Made by a program: the position numbers and the translations under genes. A stretch of DNA of 64,000 nucleotides from Pararhizobium sp. (GTDB lineage: Bacteria > Pseudomonadota > Alphaproteobacteria > Rhizobiales > Rhizobiaceae): assembly GCA_017794825.1 (NCBI GenBank), contig CP051237.1:248001-312000 (forward strand). Direction: 5' to 3'. A model generated the notes under the pieces. That model saw nothing but the letters and a program-made list of their open reading frames with translations, was not told the origin of the DNA and did no database searches. Positions 62,344 through 64,000 of the stretch are shown here, in pieces (position 1 is the stretch's first letter; each line of letters opens with the position of its first letter).

Positions 62344-63957
62344 TCAGGCCCGAATTTTCAGGAGATGACGCGTCATGAAGGCCTCCACCGCGGCGATCTC
62401 TTCCTCGCTCATGCGGATACCCAGCTTGGTGCGCCGGAAGAGCGCGTCCTGCGCGCTTCTCGCCCACTCGTTTTCAATCAGGTAACGAAGCTCGGCCTCG
62501 TAAAGCCCGTGCCCGAAATCCTGGCCGAGATCGGCGAGGCTCGCGCAACCCGCCAGCACGTGGTCGGCGTCCGTGCCATAGCAGCGCACAAGACGCGCGA
62601 TGACCGACTTTTCCACGAAGGGAAAACGTTGTGCGGTCTTCTCGACCAGATCGGCGTATCCGTCGACCGGAAAGTCGCCGCCGGGAAGCGGCGCCTTGCA
62701 AGTCCAGGCCTTGCCTCTTTTCCCGAGCGTGTGCTCGACCTCCGCGACGACCGATTCCGACAACCGGCGGAATGTCGTGATCTTGCCGCCAAAGATGTTG
62801 ACCAGCGTTCCGTCGCCCAGTTTCGGGTCTCGGCGAATGACGTAGTCCCGCGTGGCGGCCTGCGCGGACGAGGCGCCGTCGTCATAGAGCGGGCGCACGC
62901 CGGAATAGGTCCACACGATGTCTTCGGCGCGCACCGGTTCTTCGAAATATTCGCTCGCCATTCGGCACAGATACGCGGTTTCGCCCTCCGTGATTTCGGG
63001 TCGCACGTTCATGCCCGGATGATCGGCGTCCGTGGTGCCGATCAGCGTGTAATCGTCCTGAAACGGAATCGCGAAAATGATGCGTCCGTCCGCGTTCTGG
63101 AAGAAATAGCAGCGGTCGTGATCATATTTCCGGGGGACCACGATATGGCTTCCGCGCACGAGCCGGACATTGTGCGCGTCGTTGCGGCCGAAGACGGATT
63201 TCAGCACATCGTCCACCCAGGGGCCGGATGCGTTGATGATCATGGAAGCGGTGATTGTGCGCACGGCGCCGTGCTCGGTGTCGGACAGCGTCACCGTCCA
63301 CCGGCCGTCGGCGAATTTCGCGCGGGTGACCCGGTTGTGCGGGTTGATCTCGGCGCCAAGCCGCTGCGCGTCGCGCAAATTGAGGATCACCAGCCGGGAA
63401 TCCTCGACCCAGCCATCGGAATACTCGAATGCCTTGCGGTATTCCGGTTTCAGCGGTTTGCCGGCCTCGTCCGTCGCAAGATCCAGCGCGCGTGTCGGCG
63501 GCAGAATGCGGCCTCCGCCCAGATTGTCGTACAGAAACAGGCCGAGCCGGATGAGCCAGTTCGGCCTGCGGCCCTTCATCCACGGCATGACGACCGACAG
63601 GAGACGCGACGTCGGCGTTTCGCTGTCGAACCGCATATCGTCGTGACAGGGCAGAACGAAGCGCATCGGCCAGCTGATATGCGGCATCGCTGCAAGAAGA
63701 TTTTCCCGCTCGATCAGCGCTTCGCGCACCAGCCTCAACTCGAAATATTCGAGATAGCGCAGGCCGCCGTGGAGCAGTTTGGTCGAGGCGGACGACGTCC
63801 CGCCTCCGAAATCTCCGGCTTCGCACAGGCAGACCGAAAAGCCGCGGCCCGCTGCGTCGCGCGCAATGCCCGCGCCATTGACCCCGCCGCCGATGATCAG
63901 CAGGTCGAAATCCGTTTGCGGCTGCGCGCCGGCGGCGTCCGTGGCTTGCTCCATCAT
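62344..63957 (-). CDS. glpD: Glycerol-3-phosphate dehydrogenase, FAD-dependent aerobic
   Basis: Membrane-associated flavoenzyme converting glycerol 3-phosphate to dihydroxyacetone phosphate with electrons to quinone. 537 residues: FAD motif LLIIGGGVNGAGIARDAAGR at about residue 20, GTSSASTKLLHGGLRYLE, the C-terminal FAD segment VNIFGGKITTFRRL and the DAO-C domain to the end. The start ATGATG overlaps a TGA of the gene to the right, so it is translationally coupled to an upstream glycerol-related gene that leaves the window. Confidence 0.96.
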   Translation of the reverse strand: MMEQATDAAGAQPQTDFDLLIIGGGVNGAGIARDAAGRGFSVCLCEAGDFGGGTSSASTKLLHGGLRYLEYFELRLVREALIERENLLAAMPHISWPMRFVLPCHDDMRFDSETPTSRLLSVVMPWMKGRRPNWLIRLGLFLYDNLGGGRILPPTRALDLATDEAGKPLKPEYRKAFEYSDGWVEDSRLVILNLRDAQRLGAEINPHNRVTRAKFADGRWTVTLSDTEHGAVRTITASMIINASGPWVDDVLKSVFGRNDAHNVRLVRGSHIVVPRKYDHDRCYFFQNADGRIIFAIPFQDDYTLIGTTDADHPGMNVRPEITEGETAYLCRMASEYFEEPVRAEDIVWTYSGVRPLYDDGASSAQAATRDYVIRRDPKLGDGTLVNIFGGKITTFRRLSESVVAEVEHTLGKRGKAWTCKAPLPGGDFPVDGYADLVEKTAQRFPFVEKSVIARLVRCYGTDADHVLAGCASLADLGQDFGHGLYEAELRYLIENEWARSAQDALFRRTKLGIRMSEEEIAAVEAFMTRHLLKIRA

Positions 63958-64000
63958 CCGTAGACCAGTTCCGACTGCGCAGGCTCCGCCACTTTCACCG
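63954..64000 (-). CDS. 3' end of an upstream gene coupled to glpD
   Basis: Only the last 14 codons are visible, ending ...AEPAQSELVYG then TGA at 63954-63956. The stop overlaps the glpD ATG, a pattern expected within an operon. The piece is too short for any family call; regulator or transporter genes are common here in Rhizobiales. Its reality rests on the overlap only. Confidence 0.4.
   Translation of the reverse strand, partial: VKVAEPAQSELVYG

Noticed and set aside
62032..63963. 643-codon plus-strand frame.
   Set aside because: Antisense to glpD and part of the ProC-like gene; no recognisable domain.

Overview
The window reads as chromosomal DNA of an alphaproteobacterium of the order Hyphomicrobiales (Rhizobiales). 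Several gene orders are typical of that order: atm1-psd-pssA; rpoZ-rel-(DUF2062)-acpS-lepB-rnc-era-recO; the smpB-dapA pair; and the run cysS, argO-like exporter, SOS peptidase, NUDIX, TIGR02301 protein. Base composition is moderately GC-rich and even, except for an AT-richer patch at about 46.4-48.6 kb. I found no tRNA, rRNA, CRISPR array or recognisable transposase. The genus cannot be fixed from sequence alone.

Layout. 1-4.9 kb: a TRAP transporter (dctP-dctQ-dctM) in an operon with a 2-hydroxyacid dehydrogenase that runs off the left edge, divergent from an IclR regulator. 5-37 kb: mostly conserved housekeeping genes. These cover phospholipid synthesis (pssA, psd), the Atm1 exporter, a long LysM envelope protein, LOG, GST, rarD, cimA, cysS, repair and detoxification genes, and the RNA-processing/stringent-response block. 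At 33.3-35.8 kb three genes (DadA-like dehydrogenase, Asp/Glu racemase-like protein, RidA) sit between the uracil-DNA glycosylase and smpB and form a coherent D-amino-acid module.

37.5-52.2 kb: a soluble lytic transglycosylase is followed by an unusual set of activating and transfer enzymes: alpha/beta hydrolase, PP-loop ATP-pyrophosphatase, ATP-grasp ligase, FemAB/CelD-like GNAT, divergent LpxL-like acyltransferase, oxalyl-CoA-synthetase-like ligase and a MurF-like ligase with a C-terminal four-cysteine cluster. I cannot assign a product; this is the best candidate for an undescribed system. It is split by a roughly 3.9-kb insert at 45.2-49.1 kb. The insert holds hypothetical genes, including a diverged tandem duplicate pair, and is bounded by an imperfect 38-bp direct repeat.

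52.2-58.6 kb: a seven-gene catabolic operon (FadR-type regulator, VOC protein, NitT/TauT-type ABC transporter, IlvD/Edd dehydratase, GST) with a FadR-like operator upstream. 58.8-64 kb: small stress or detoxification genes, a metallo-beta-lactamase-fold hydrolase divergent from a TetR regulator, a ProC-like reductase, and glpD coupled to the end of another gene at the right edge.
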